Below, in pieces: positions 32,340-43,900 of a stretch of DNA of 64,000 nt. This DNA is from Ascarosepion bandense (taxonomy: Eukaryota > Mollusca > Cephalopoda > Sepiida > Sepiidae): contig JBBBDQ010001027.1 of the NCBI GenBank assembly GCA_037127315.1, forward strand, positions 1,714,001 through 1,778,000. The letters run 5' to 3'. The position numbers and the translations under genes were made by a program. How positions within the stretch are numbered: position 1 is the stretch's first letter; every line of letters begins with the position of its first letter. The notes beneath the pieces were generated by a model. That model had not been told where the DNA came from. It saw only the letters and a program-made list of their open reading frames with translations, and did no database searches.

Positions 32340-32640
32340 AAGTAGGCAGTTAAGTACACAGCTAGTACGCGTTAAAAGCCAGCTACTAGCCAGGCAGTAA
32401 GCAGCGTAACTGTACCGTTCGGACTTACTTATCTCTATTTACTTATTATTAACACTTTGTAAATATGTTCTGGTTATACTAATAGATTGTTTTGAATCTA
32501 TCTTCTGTGTTCCATGCTTTACTTCCGACCAATCGGGTCACGACAACTTTGCGGCGAAGTTTCGTCAAAACAAGTACACAACAATTTGGCGACGAAGATT
32601 TGAGTTAAGATTTGTTATAACAAATTTGCAACTAAGATCC
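32340..32640 (+). other. Possible LTR end and primer-binding region
   Basis: CAATTTGGCGACGAAGATTT near 32582 and a related ACTTTGCGGCGAAGTTT near 32545 resemble the sequence right after an LTR in Gypsy-type elements. No second LTR seen. Confidence 0.25.
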
Positions 32641-32830
32641 ACACCAGTAATGACAGCCATTATTATTAATTTTCGACAAATGTTTACTTTCATTTTTGTT
32701 TTATTAAATCAAGAATTGTCATCCATTGTTAATTTTTAACTAACATTTGCTTTCATTTCCATGTTTTATTGGATGAAGCATTGTTTCTTATTAATTTCTA
32801 ACAAGGATATACATTCATTTTTATTTCTTA

Positions 32831-33226
32831 CTAGCAGTATAGCCCAGCGTTGCTCGGGTGTAATGAAAGCTTCAAAACTAATCCATGGTCCTGGACCTCA
32901 GACTTTTTGGACGTTGGCACCAAAGACTAAAAAGCATTAGTTGTTTCCAGTTAAAGCGAAACCGTAGACTGAAAAAAAAAATGAATGGATGTAAGTCAAT
33001 TTTTGATTTCCTCGTATGGATATCAAATAAGTTTTTCGTCGTAAACTGAATTTTGAAGGCTAAATAAGTCCTCTGAGTAAATGGTATCATGGCTGAGACT
33101 AAGAATTACAATTATATCTACTTAGAGCCAAACCCGAAGCAAAAACTAAAATAAAAGGGCTGAAAAAATACAGACATACAGGCAGATAAACTGACACACA
33201 CACACACAAACATCTTGCCTTTTATA

Positions 33227-33296
<70 letters not shown>

Positions 33297-33554
33297 CGGC
33301 TTTCTGCACTATTGTAAGAACTGCAACATTGAAACTTCAGAATGTCGTTTCTTATGTCTTTGTCTATGAGTGTATCAAATTTGATTAAAATCGGACCATT
33401 CCTTCTATAACCCGATTTTTCGATTGTCGATTTTCCATATTTATCGGGTGTACCTCGACACGAAACCTAGCTAAGAACACTCGCAGACGCTTATAGCACA
33501 AGTGTGTAAATTTTTAAGAAAATTGGTTCAGCCGTTTCGGAGTCAATAGGAAAC

Positions 33555-33601
<47 letters not shown>

Positions 33602-33625
33602 GTTCCATTTATAAATAAGTTTAGA
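32831..33625 (-). mobile_element. Non-autonomous Helitron, long form
   Basis: Exact ends (plus CTAG 32831; GA 33624-33625; flanks A and T). Long interior, a (TA)n tract at 33224-33292 and a CA tract at 33556-33598. Hairpin slightly changed (CCCAGCG). Confidence 0.85.
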
Positions 33626-34324
33626 TTCATCTTTTTTTCTTTTATAAATTCTTCCATTTTGATAATCGTCATTTCTTTTGCTTTCATTCTTTACTTTTGT
33701 TTATTTTTTTTTCTTTCTTGATGACATCTTAATTTTTTTATCCACAATTTTCACCTAAAGGAAGTCAGAAAGTGATAACATTTTTCACTAAGTAATTGCC
33801 TTTCTTGTCTTCGTTGATATCTTTTCCTCATATTTTATGCCTTTTTCTAACTGAAAGCCACCATTAATTACTGGAAAGCATCAGTGGAAATATCAGATCA
33901 GAATGCCAAGACTGCTATCTCTCTTTTTTTGTTTATCTTTCTACCCATCTCATCGGGCCTTTAGGATTCTTGTAGTTAAAACCAATTAAACATGCATCAA
34001 ATTAAAATAAAAATAATTAATGGGCAGTGGAACGAAAATAGTCTGCTTTTCCCTGTAGTTTACACGGATCGACCAATATACATCTGATGAAGACCGGGTT
34101 GGGGCCGGACTGTCGAAACGTTGTCATAACAGCAACAATAATCTGCATGTAAATAGTGTAAATAATGTTCGATCAATGAATGTTTTGTCTCTGGAAACGA
34201 CTAATTCTTTTTTATTAATATTTTATGATCAGGAGATTTTTTCTTGGCTTTTTATAAACTTTCCCATTTTTTCACATGCACTATTGTGCAAATTAATTGC
34301 TTTAATTTCCTTTTGGTCAGTTTA
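33626..34324. other. No gene; one CTGATGA...GAAAC core
   Basis: Mostly T-rich. 34084-34118 reads CTGATGA, a CCGG/CCGG-containing stretch, then GAAACGTTGTC. Confidence 0.45.
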
Positions 34325-35005
34325 AGATCCACATGCATGGTCATCAACAATAAGTGCAACCCAAAATGCCAAATACAGGTGGGGGATACCAGAATCAAGC
34401 AAGTACAAAAATTTAAATACCTAGGAAGTGTTCTAACTGGAGATGGAAAGTGAAACACAGAGATCTGAAGGTGAATTGGCATGGCGAAGTACGCGTTCAA
34501 GAAGCTGAGTAAAGTATTAAGACACAGGAAAATTTCACTAGAAACAAAGAGAGTGCTAGATTGCAATGTGATGTCGGTTCTTCAATACGGCATTAAATGC
34601 TGGACAGTATATTCGAAGATGAAGGAAAAACTTGAAACAGCGAAAATATGGTTCTACAGAAAGATGTTGCGAATATCATGGACCGAGCATGCGAGCAACG
34701 ATTAGGTGTTGGAATGAATGGCAACGAAAAGTGAATTAATAGTGAACATCAGGAAGAGACAACTGAAGTTCCTGGGACATGCAATGAGGAAAAAGGACTT
34801 GGAGAACCTGATACTGACAGGACAAATAGAAAAAAGAGACAGGGGAAGGCAGCGAATAACATATTTGAAGGGCCTGATCAGGTGGATGACGGGACGGGGT
34901 TGCGAGATATAACAGGAGAAAACATACTAAGAGCTACCAGGGATAGGGAGACGTGGAGAGCAATGATCACTTACGTCCTGAAGGGACAGGACACATAGAA
35001 GAAGA
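34325..35005 (+). pseudogene. RTE-like LINE C-terminal region, copy B
   Basis: Reads CQIQVGDTRIKQVQKFKYLG, a stop soon after GDGK, then AFKKLSKVLRHRKISLETKR, MWF-type block WFYRKMLRISWTEHASND, a stop, then QLKFLGHAMRKKDLENLILT and YVLKGQDT. At least two stops or shifts. The 3' end is ACACATAGAAGAAGAAG, matching the family's GAA-rich tail. Confidence 0.78.
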
Positions 35006-35349
35006 AGAGTGACAGGGTTTAATGGATATATATTTTTCCTCAGATTTGGTTATTTGCGATGTTGTGCAATAATATGAATCTATATACACCCTAATGCAAA
35101 TTAAGTGCTTTAGTTTGCTTTCTTTCACGAAGAGTTTTAGACCCACTGGAGGGAAAGGGTGTAATTGATTTCTATTTTTTCATAGATTAGGCCATTTGCA
35201 TTGGTTTGCAGTAATATGAAAATCTCTTGGGTGTATGTTAAGAATTGTTCGGCCTTGAAAATTTATTGCGTCATATGTGATTGCATCAGATTTTTATCAC
35301 GCCCACAGACTATTGTTTCTACTCTCGTTAGCTGTCCTACGACCATCGT

Positions 35350-35601
35350 CTGCAAAGGACGTTACTCCAAGGAAGAGTAAGAAAATTGTAACGCTGCTCG
35401 AACACACTGGCAAGCCTTACAGAGACATCGCGGAAATTGTTGGTGTCAGATTTTCAACTGTCAGTCGTGTCATCCAGTCGAAGAAACAAACCAGATCTAT
35501 GAATCCAAATCATCAAGGAAAATGCGATCGGAAGAGAAAAACAACGCCAAGAGACGACGGATACGTGATCAAGGAAAGTGTGAAAGATCCGAGGAAGACA
35601 T
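35350..35601 (+). pseudogene. Tc1-like transposase DNA-binding domain
   Basis: Reads TPRKSKKIVTLLEHTGKPYR, DIAEIVGVRFSTVSRVIQSK, GKCDRKRKTTPRDDGYVIKE and ends DPRKT with a stop. This is the paired-type helix-turn-helix plus the RKRKTT..D segment of Tc1 transposases. The catalytic DDE domain is missing. The first half of the frame (35277-35349) is unrelated. Confidence 0.82.
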
Positions 35602-36049
35602 AATTCGTTTTATTTTAATTTGTTTGCACAAGGTTATAAGCTGACTATTTCACTGGAGAAAAATCAGTTCATATTTTAAAAGAACAAAGAGCACTTTTTT
35701 TTCTAGAAGATTACATTTAAACTGAAATATAAATAGGGTCTCTTAATTTAAGCACAGTTTTCTTAATTTTGGGTACTTGCAATCATTTTTAAGAATATTA
35801 TTTCTTGAATCACAAAAAATCTCCGGTGATTATCAAATAAGTATTTTGCTTATTCATCTCATCGTTAGTTTGCATGACCGTTACACCTTGCCAATGGCTC
35901 ACGAATAGTGGATTTGATTTTTGCATTCGTGGAAAAACAAGACTTATCAGAAAAGCTGCTTACTTTCTGTGAAAAAAGTAAGAAGTATATATTTCATGCA
36001 CAACGCAATATTCAGGTGCTGAATCAAGAATGACCGTGAAATAATTTAA

Positions 36050-36165
36050 ATATGTTAAATATATTTGTTTTGGATTGAAGGAACCAGTTTGTTTCTTCTT
36101 CGCCTTGATGAAACGACTGACAGTTGAAAGTCTGACACCAACAATATCCACGATCTGTCTGTAAA
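36050..36165 (-). pseudogene. Tc1-like helix-turn-helix fragment, inverted
   Basis: Minus frame reads DIVGVRLSTVSRFIKAKKKQ then TGSFNPKQ, homologous to the previous feature but in the opposite direction. It is about 40 residues long and unrelated sequence follows. Confidence 0.7.
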
Positions 36166-36273
36166 GATTATCATAATGGTGCTAGAGTTCATATTTTATG
36201 CAATGATTTTTGTGAAAAAAACAATTTTTTAAAATTAGCATAAAGCTTAAACGGATAGATTTTAGTAAAATTC

Positions 36274-36582
36274 AGTAAGTCATTGAAATGTCATACGTGA
36301 TACATGCTTAGGCGATCATGTCTCGAAAGAGACATGACTTACTGGGCAGAAGATTATCCCGCAGTAGGTTGCCATTACTTTCTGCGGTAGACTTGTTGCG
36401 AACCAAGGCTATAGAACCCACTCTGTCCAGTTATTAACCCATAACTGGAAGGAGAGAGATTAATACCTTTTTCAAGGGTATTTACCCATAAGTGAATGCA
36501 AGGAATTCAACTGGAATTCGAACTCGGCTCCCCGATTTCTCGTTCCAAGCCGATATCCACTGCACCACAACGCACATCCATT
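36274..36582 (-). mobile_element. tRNA-derived SINE, full length
   Basis: Head at the right (CCACTGCACCACAACGCACA complement gives A box), B box GAGTTCGAATTCC, middle, body, palindrome CATGTCTCGAAAGAGACATG as read on plus, tail at left. Confidence 0.85.
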
Positions 36583-36599
36583 TACTGTAATTACTTTTA

Positions 36600-36740
36600 T
36601 GTATTTAACTTATTTACATTGTTCTGACTATTATCCTCATCTTCATTGCCATGTTTACGACGTTTCGGGCGTTGTACGCTTTGACCTTTTTCAGGTGCTA
36701 AAATTTCGAAGCGAACCCTTTACCACTGTGGTATATAATG
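36600..36740 (-). repeat. PLE-type terminal repeat fragment
   Basis: Minus strand CCTGAAAAAGG...GCCCGAAACGTCGTAAACATGGC; same family as 2343-2460, with the first part of the core mutated. Confidence 0.5.
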
Positions 36741-36843
36741 TGCGATGCCACTTCTGGTAGTCTTGTAGTTTACTCACACTAACACAACTCTCAAAGTTAT
36801 TTCACCATTACTTTAGTCTAGTAGCCTGGTATTGAATTCACAA

Positions 36844-37275
36844 CTCGGTGTTGCTCGGGTTTAATGAAAGCTTTAAAACTAATCCATGATCCTGGAGCTC
36901 AGACTCAGCCTAAAGAATATTTATGTGGAAATTGGTGAGAATCGGATAAAAATTGTGGATTTGTATAAAGGACATACAGACAGATAAACAAACCCACACA
37001 CAAACATCTTGCCTTTTATATATGTATATTATCGATTTTCTGCATTATTGTAAGAACTGCAACCTTGAAACTTCTGAATATCGTTCCTTATGTCTTTTCG
37101 TCGTAAACTGAATGTTTAAGGCTAAATAAGTCCTCTGAGTAAATGGTATCATGGCTGAGACTAAGAATTACAATTATACCTACTTAGAGCCAAACCTGAA
37201 GCAAAAACTAAAATAAAAGGGCTGAAAAAGTACAGGCATACAGGCAGATAAACAGACACACACACAAACATCTTG

Positions 37276-37316
<41 letters not shown>

Positions 37317-37631
37317 CGGCTTTCTGCACTATTGTAAGAACTGCAACATTGAAACTTCAGAATGTCGTTTCTTATGTCTTTGTCTATGAGTGCATCAAAT
37401 TTGATTAAAATCGGACCACTCCTTCTATAACCCGATTTTTCGATTATCGATTTTCGATATTTATCGGGGGTACCTTGACACAAAACCTAGCTAAGAACAC
37501 TCGCAGACGCTTATAGTACAAGTGTGTAAATTTTCAAGAAAATCGGTTCAGCCGTTTCGGAGTCTATAGGTAACGGACACACATACACAGACACACAAGC
37601 ACACAAAGTTCCATTTATAAATAAGTTTAGA
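36844..37631 (-). mobile_element. Helitron copy with rearranged interior
   Basis: Left end lacks the CTAG tip; the TC end at 37630-37631 is intact. It contains the short-form block (AGCCTAAAGAATATTT) and then, after a first copy of the TTCTGCATTATTGTAAGAAC segment, part of the long-form block followed by the segment again. This is an internal duplication that mixes both forms. Confidence 0.8.
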
Positions 37632-38244
37632 TTTTCACGCACACCAAAGAGAAAAATAAATAAACCAATGTGGTTCGAATTTTTGTCGTTACTTTTATTA
37701 TCAGCTTCGAAATAATTTTTTTTTTGTTTTTTCATTCTTGTTATAACTGCGTATGAGTTCCGATTCCTCGTTGTCACTGTTATAAATGTTAACAAGAGAA
37801 AGCGCAATGTCTCACTTTCTTGGAGGTTAGTATTCACCATACTGATGGAAGCCTGAAAAAAGTGCCTCTGAGTTGATCGATAGAATGCAGATTTGTTTTG
37901 GAACAACCCATTTAGTACGAAATGGCAGTATTTTTCTTGTTCTGTCGGTGCTAACTTTCCAAACAAAAGTATTGTATTTCTTCTGGTCCTTTTTTTAAAA
38001 TTTGCCCCTTCTTAAAAAAAAAATTCTATCATGTGAATTGTCTGTGAATTCAGATATAGCATTTGCTAACACATCGGGAGCGAAAGAACTTAGCGAAATT
38101 TTCGTTTTCTTCTGAATTATTTCAATGAATTTTTGTTGTTGTTTCTGCTGATGTTGCTTTTGTTGTTGTTGGTGTATTTTACCAGTTGAGCTAATATTTC
38201 TTTTATATTTGCAGAATATGTGATTTTCGTTTATTTATCTATTT
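37632..38244. other. No gene recognised
   Basis: The 151-residue minus frame (37511-37966) starts here and ends in the Helitron; no domain recognised, judged non-coding. Confidence 0.4.
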
Positions 38245-38588
38245 ATGGTTAGGTCTTGAAGTCTATCATAATACGTTTGGTAAAATAAAGGAAGGCAAAG
38301 AAGGTTTTGGGTATTAACTATTTATTATTCATTGATATTTCGAGATCAAATCTCATCTTCAGAATGGTAGTAGAGCTTATTTTCACGTTCTTCCGCTCGT
38401 GGACCCTGCTTTTCAACGAATGATCATCCTTCGCTGCTACTGCTGTCGCTAATTGTAGTGGGTGTGTGTGTGCGTGTGATGACATTTTGATCTCGAAATA
38501 TTTATATTAATGAATAAATAAGGAAAACTTCTTTATCTTCTTTTATTTTACTAAACGCATTGTATAGCCTTTAAGACCTAACCATACA
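38245..38588. repeat. Head-to-head inverted repeat with CTGAAGA core
   Basis: Left arm begins TATGGTTAGGTCTTGAAG and right arm ends CTTTAAGACCTAACCATA. On minus 38338-38362 reads CTGAAGA, GAGAT/ATCTC stem, GAAA. The right arm keeps GATCTCGAAATATT. Same family as 16243-16500 and 46280-46390. Confidence 0.75.
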
Positions 38589-38994
38589 CCTAATATAGAC
38601 AATCCTTCAAACAAATTTCGAAAATAATTATAAGTATATATTTATAGTTTTACCTTTGTATAACGAAGTATGCAGTTTGTGCTGATGAGGGCGGTTACTT
38701 TTTTGGTATCAGTTTATAGTGTATATTAACTAGCTGGATTTTGTTAATTATATCCACTTCTAAGTAGGTTATAGACACACATATTTGTCGATTTTTATCA
38801 AGTAAATATTCTAGCAAACACGGTCGTATGTAATTAGATATTAACATAATCTAGTATTTTTGTAATTGTGGTTATAACGTAATCTAAAATCTTTTGTATA
38901 TATCGATATCAATATGCATCTATCTTTCTCTCTCTCTTTCTCTCTATCTATCTATCTCAGGATTTTCATATTTATCTATCTCTTTATCTATCTA
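38589..38994. other. No gene; ends in a TATC-rich stretch
   Basis: AT-rich; 38915-38994 is CT/TATC-rich and abuts the next Helitron. Confidence 0.5.
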
Positions 38995-39391
<397 letters not shown>

Positions 39392-39545
39392 CGAAATAAA
39401 TATATATTAATTTACATATGTGGAGCCGCCATAATATTGTCATTTTATTTTTTTGTAAATAGTTACATCTGTATATTTTTATTTAAATTTTAATTCTACT
39501 TTTTGGTACGTAAAGTAAATAATTTGTGAGGATGTTTGTGAGCTT
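39392..39545. other. Unique spacer between opposed arrays
   Basis: AT-rich, no feature. It separates a TATC array from a GATA array, so the arrays are inverted relative to each other. Confidence 0.6.
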
Positions 39546-39583
39546 AAAGATAGATAGATAGATAGATAGATATCAAAAGACTG

Positions 39584-39672
<89 letters not shown>

Positions 39673-39683
39673 TGAACAGACAG

Positions 39684-39721
<38 letters not shown>

Positions 39722-39732
39722 TGAACAGACTG

Positions 39733-39773
<41 letters not shown>

Positions 39774-39784
39774 TGAACAGACTG

Positions 39785-39840
<56 letters not shown>

Positions 39841-39862
39841 GAAAGAAGATAGATAGATAGAT

Positions 39863-39905
<43 letters not shown>

Positions 39906-39916
39906 TGAACGGACTG

Positions 39917-39960
<44 letters not shown>

Positions 39961-39975
39961 CAAAAGACTGAGATA

Positions 39976-40021
<46 letters not shown>

Positions 40022-40046
40022 CAAAAGACTGAGATAGATAGATATA

Positions 40047-40081
<35 letters not shown>

Positions 40082-40104
40082 TTGAACAGACTGAGATAGA
40101 TAGA

Positions 40105-40147
<43 letters not shown>

Positions 40148-40159
40148 TTGAACAGACTG

Positions 40160-40208
<49 letters not shown>

Positions 40209-40220
40209 TTGAACAGACTG

Positions 40221-40273
<53 letters not shown>

Positions 40274-40326
40274 TTGAACAGACTGAGATAGATAGATAGA
40301 TAGATAGATAGATATGAACAGACTGT

Positions 40327-40370
<44 letters not shown>

Positions 40371-40391
40371 TGATAGATGATGAACAGACTG

Positions 40392-40436
<45 letters not shown>

Positions 40437-40448
40437 TGAACAGACTGT

Positions 40449-40500
<52 letters not shown>

Positions 40501-40511
40501 TGAACAGACTG

Positions 40512-40567
<56 letters not shown>
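39546..40567 (-). repeat. 1-kb GATA array with higher-order spacers
   Basis: GATA blocks of 30-90 bases are separated about 14 times by GAACAGACTGA or CAAAAGACTGA spacers. These are the complement of the TCTCAGTCTGTTC spacer in the other arrays. The spacer-plus-block unit forms a higher-order repeat of irregular length. Minus frames of the IYLS type are artefacts. Confidence 0.95.
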
Positions 40568-40568
<1 letters not shown>

Positions 40569-40630
40569 TTTCCTGGCAGACAAGGAAGATTTAATTAATT
40601 TTTATTTAGTCTCTTTTCAGCATCCTAGTG

Positions 40631-41945
40631 TGAACTACACAGAACTATCAGCTTAATGAGCCACATTACAAAACTGATTGTCAGAATCCTGATGAATAGA
40701 GCGAGAAGCAGAATCAGGCCAGAGATAGGGCAGGAACAGTGCGTGTTCGTCAAAGACACTGGAACAAGGAACGCCATATTCATGATTAGGATGCTCTCTG
40801 AAAGGGCATTACAAATGAAGAAAGACTTGTACCTATGCTTCATTGATTACGCGAAAGCATTCGACAAAATACGACACAAAGAATTGATGGAAATGATAGG
40901 CAACCTCGACATTTTCGGCAAAGATATAAGAATAATCAAGAATCTCTACTGGCAGCAAACGGCCTGCATACGGACAGGTAACGACCTCAGTAGATACACA
41001 AAGATAGAAAAAGGCGTAAGACAAGGATGTCTTTTCACCGGATTTGTTCAACCTATACAGCGAGAATATTTTGAGGACCCTAGATGACACACCAGGATTT
41101 GTTATTGGAGGCCACAACCTGAACAACATAAGATACGCGGACGATACAGTACTGATTGCGGACACGGAAAGGAAACTGCAAGATCTCATACAGAAAGTAG
41201 CAGGGGAAAGTGACAAGAAGGGACTACACATAAATTTTAAGAAAACTGAGTGCATGGTCATCAGCAAAAGATACAACCCAAAATGCCAAATACAGGTGGG
41301 GGATAACAGTATCAAACAAGTCCAAGAATTTAAGTACCTAGGAAGTGTTCTAACAGGAGATGAAAGTGCGACACGGACATCCGAAGGCGAATTGGCATGG
41401 CAAAGGACGCGTCCCAGAAGATGAGCAAAATACTAACACACAGGAAGATCTCAATAGAAACGAAGAAAAGAGTGCTAGACTGCTACGTGATGTTAGTTCT
41501 TCAATACGGCTGTGAATGCTGGACAATATCATCGAAAATGAGGACAAAACTGGAAGCGGCCGAAATGTGGTTCTACAGAAGGATGCTACGGATATCGTGG
41601 ACTGAGCATACAAGCAACGACGAAGTGTTAGAAAGAATGGCAACAAAAAGGAAATTGATGCTGAGCATCAGGAAGAGACAACTGAAGTTCCTGGGACATG
41701 CAATGAGGAAGGAGAGCCTGGAGAACCTGATACTGACTGGTCAGATAGAAGGAAGGAGAGACAGAGGAAGGCAGCGGATAACATATTTGCAGGGTCTGAT
41801 CAGGTGGATGACGGAACGGGGGTTGCCAGGAGCAACAGGAGCAAACATACTAAGAGCCACAAGGGATAGGTAGACGTGGAGATCCATGATCGCCTACGTC
41901 CTGAAGGGACAGGGCACATAGAAGAAGAAAAAGAAGAAGAAGAGT
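40631..41945 (+). pseudogene. RTE-like LINE reverse transcriptase and C-terminus, copy C
   Basis: Best LINE copy here. Frame 1: RTISLMSHITKLIVRILMNR, LYLCFIDYAKAFDKI (motif A, catalytic D), IEKGVRQGC (motif B). A one-base loss near 41030 shifts to frame 2: LFNLYSENILRTLDD, NIRYADDTVLIAD (motif C, YADD), KKGLHINFKKTEC, FKYLGSVLTGD. A second one-base loss near 41362 shifts to frame 3: LDCYVMLVLQYGCECWTISS, MWFYRRMLRISWTEH, FLGHAMRKESLENLILTGQI, RDRGRQRITYLQGLIRWMTE. A TAG stop follows shortly before TWRSMIAYVLKGQGT. It lacks the endonuclease and 5' part of RT. The 3' tail is GAAGAAGAAAAAGAAGAAG. Confidence 0.88.
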
Positions 41946-41950
41946 ATAAC

Positions 41951-42337
41951 TAATACAACCATTTTCTGTAATTTTTATTGTCCGAAACGCTTTTGGCCAA
42001 CTTTTTAGCCATTTTTAAGGGGTATTTTTTGTTGCTAGTTTATGTTCATGTTTTGACTGTTTATGTTGTATTTTATTTTTGTGTTGTTTTGAAAAGGAGC
42101 ATTTAATTTAAACTTTCGCATGTTGATATTCCTGTAATTTTCTGTGCGCATCTTCCGACTTAAGAAAAAACTTTTAGCACTCTATGACCACCGTTAAATA
42201 AGGTGAGGCCGATAGAAGGAGACAGATGTTAAATACACAGGGCCACTCTAATAGCCAGATGTTTCCGTTAATTTAATGAAAGGTTTTTAAAAGATGGTTT
42301 GCTAACTAAATATGCATTCTCTCTCTTTCTTTCTTTC
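41951..42337. other. No gene; PLE-like fragment
   Basis: 41980-42025 on minus reads AAAAATGGCTAAAAAGTTGG then CCAAAAGCGTTTCGG, a decayed terminal-repeat-like segment. Otherwise nothing recognised. Confidence 0.35.
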
Positions 42338-42355
42338 TCTCTCTCTCTCTCTCTC

Positions 42356-42410
<55 letters not shown>

Positions 42411-42412
42411 AG
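42338..42412 (+). repeat. (CT)n-(TA)n-(TG)n compound microsatellite
   Basis: Three adjoining simple tracts. Confidence 0.95.
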
Positions 42413-42451
42413 GTATGTATATATTATGTATTCTCCACGCAGGTACCTATT

Positions 42452-42702
42452 GTGTGCGTTATGGTGAAGTCGATATCAACTCGGAACGAGAAATCGGAGA
42501 CCCCGAGTTCGAATTCCCGCTGAATTCGTTGGATTCACTTATACGCTTGGGAAGGTATTAATCCGTCTCTTCCCTCTAGCTAAGGATCAAATAACGGGAC
42601 AGATTAGGTTCTATAGTATTGCTTGGCAACCAATCTACCGGAGAAAGTAATGGCTTGATCACCCAAGCGTGTATCATATATGGCACTTATCTGACTGACA
42701 TG
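42452..42702 (+). mobile_element. tRNA-derived SINE with internal deletion
   Basis: Head (TGTGCGTTATGGTGAAGTCG), B box GAGTTCGAATTCC, middle and body, then a jump from AGAAAGTAATGG to CTTGATCACCCAAGCG that removes the palindrome. Confidence 0.82.
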
Positions 42703-42954
42703 TATATTCTCTAATTACTTATGTAGTTTTAGTGCAACGATGTTGTTTCTTTAACTGAGCAGGTTACCAACTTCGAAGTTTCGTGAATTTTTTTTTTATA
42801 TTTTTCGTGAAATGGTCCTTTGCTCTATATATATATGTAAACATGTTACGGAAATTAACGAAATTTAACGAAACTTGGTTATAAGCAACCGACAATTTGT
42901 AATTAATTATTTTGAACATTATTTTTACCGATACTCGTATTTAAGTAGATATTC

Positions 42955-43135
42955 TGTTTTTAATTAAACAGTATTTTTATATTTATATCTACCGGCCTGA
43001 TTATTTCACGATAAATTTTTATGACGAAAATGTGTGCTACCCAGCAGGATTCGAACCTGCGACCCCTATTACATAGGGGAAGCATACCATTTGATCTGGT
43101 ACCGTCTTGACCACTCAACCATGGATAGCCTCTTG
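42955..43135 (-). mobile_element. SINE with a class II tRNA-like head
   Basis: 43036-43129 (minus) folds like a class II tRNA. Acceptor arms GCTATCC/GGGTAGC pair; there is a D-loop region GGTTGAGTGGTC, an anticodon stem TACCA/TGGTA with loop GATCAAA, a long variable arm CCCCTA/TAGGGG and a T-arm GCAGG-TTCGAAT-CCTGC. The anticodon loop lacks the U33-like T, and the 3' tail matches the copy at 20888. It is therefore a SINE head, not a working tRNA gene. Confidence 0.7.
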
Positions 43136-43190
43136 ATCAGATTATAAGCATGATAAAAACCTCGTCTGATCAAGAGGCTATCCATGGGTC
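43119..43190. repeat. Inverted repeat joining SINE head and PLE fragment
   Basis: A 23-base segment with GATAGCCTCTTGATCAGA on the left is inverted on the right (TCTGATCAAGAGGCTATC), loop about 23 bases. Confidence 0.85.
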
Positions 43191-43646
43191 CGGAAATTTA
43201 AATGAATGTAGTTGTAGTTCTGTGGACGCCTGCCCGGTGGAGGGCAAATGTAAATCCACCCAGGTAATTTATGAAGCCCGCATTTCTACATCAAACAACG
43301 AAAATAATTACCGGACTTATATTGGTATGTCCGCTGGACTTTTTAAGATTTTACAACCACAGGTATTCTTTTCCGAACCCGGGTCAAAAATACCAGACAG
43401 CCCTTTCACGGAGATTCTGGAAAATGAAGGAAGAAGGGCTGTACCCTATAATTAGCTGGAAACTAATAGGTTCAGCCCGTATTCCGAGGAATTTTTGTGA
43501 TAGGTGCTGTCTGTGTTTGCTAGAAAAAAAATAATATTAAAGTACCCTTACCAGCACCTGCTCCTGAATTTTAGAAGGGAATTCATTAGTAAATGCCGTC
43601 ATAAAGCGAGCTTTGTGAAAACTTATATTTTAAATTCTAAATTTTA
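43185..43646 (+). pseudogene. Penelope/Neptune-type GIY-YIG endonuclease
   Basis: Reads ECSCSSVDACPVEGKCKSTQ (cysteine-rich stretch), VIYEARISTS, NYRTYIGMSAGLFK (TYIG of GIY-YIG). A frameshift near 43345 leads to RFYNHRYSFPNPGQKYQTAL, SRRFWKMKEEGLYPIISWKL and RCCLCLLEKK. A poly-A length change creates a stop at 43532. Beyond it the family's LLLNFRREFISKCRHKASF end can be read to TAG near 43645. This differs from the PLE at 26 kb: CxC...CPVEGKC upstream and the SWK block are of the Neptune-like kind. Inactive. Confidence 0.82.
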
Positions 43647-43739
43647 GTTTTTATGATATTAAATATAAATTAAATGTTTTTTGATAAATTAATTTAATTT
43701 AACATTAAATAGTAATTTAACCCCTCTACCTTCCTCTCC

Positions 43740-43834
43740 CCTTTGAAATATGTACTGTTGCTGAGAAGACGTGAAATCTCTCTTAGGGATTTCATGTTGA
43801 AATGTTCATTCAACAATTTTGATTATTGAAAATT

Positions 43835-43895
<61 letters not shown>

Positions 43896-43900
43896 TGTGT
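43740..43900 (+). repeat. Neptune-type terminal repeat and (TA)n
   Basis: CTGAGAAGACGTGAAATC...GGGATTTCATGTTGAAATG, then GATTATTGAAAATTTATTTT and a TA tract 43842-43892. Homologous to 13950-14040, which keeps the CTGAGGA form. Confidence 0.6.

Noticed and set aside
37511..37966. 151-residue minus frame as a gene
   Set aside because: Its second half is Helitron end sequence including the ACAC tract; no domain in the rest.
39546..40567. CRISPR-like regular spacing of GAACAGACTGA
   Set aside because: The intervening blocks are all GATA repeats of variable length, so this is a higher-order microsatellite.
39479..40583. Long minus-strand open frames rich in IYLS repeats
   Set aside because: They are direct translations of the GATA/TATC array; every phase of a stop-free tetranucleotide repeat is open.
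43036..43129. Functional tRNA gene
   Set aside because: The cloverleaf is good, but the anticodon loop lacks T at position 33 and the same 3' tail follows a degraded relative at 20888, so it is a SINE head.
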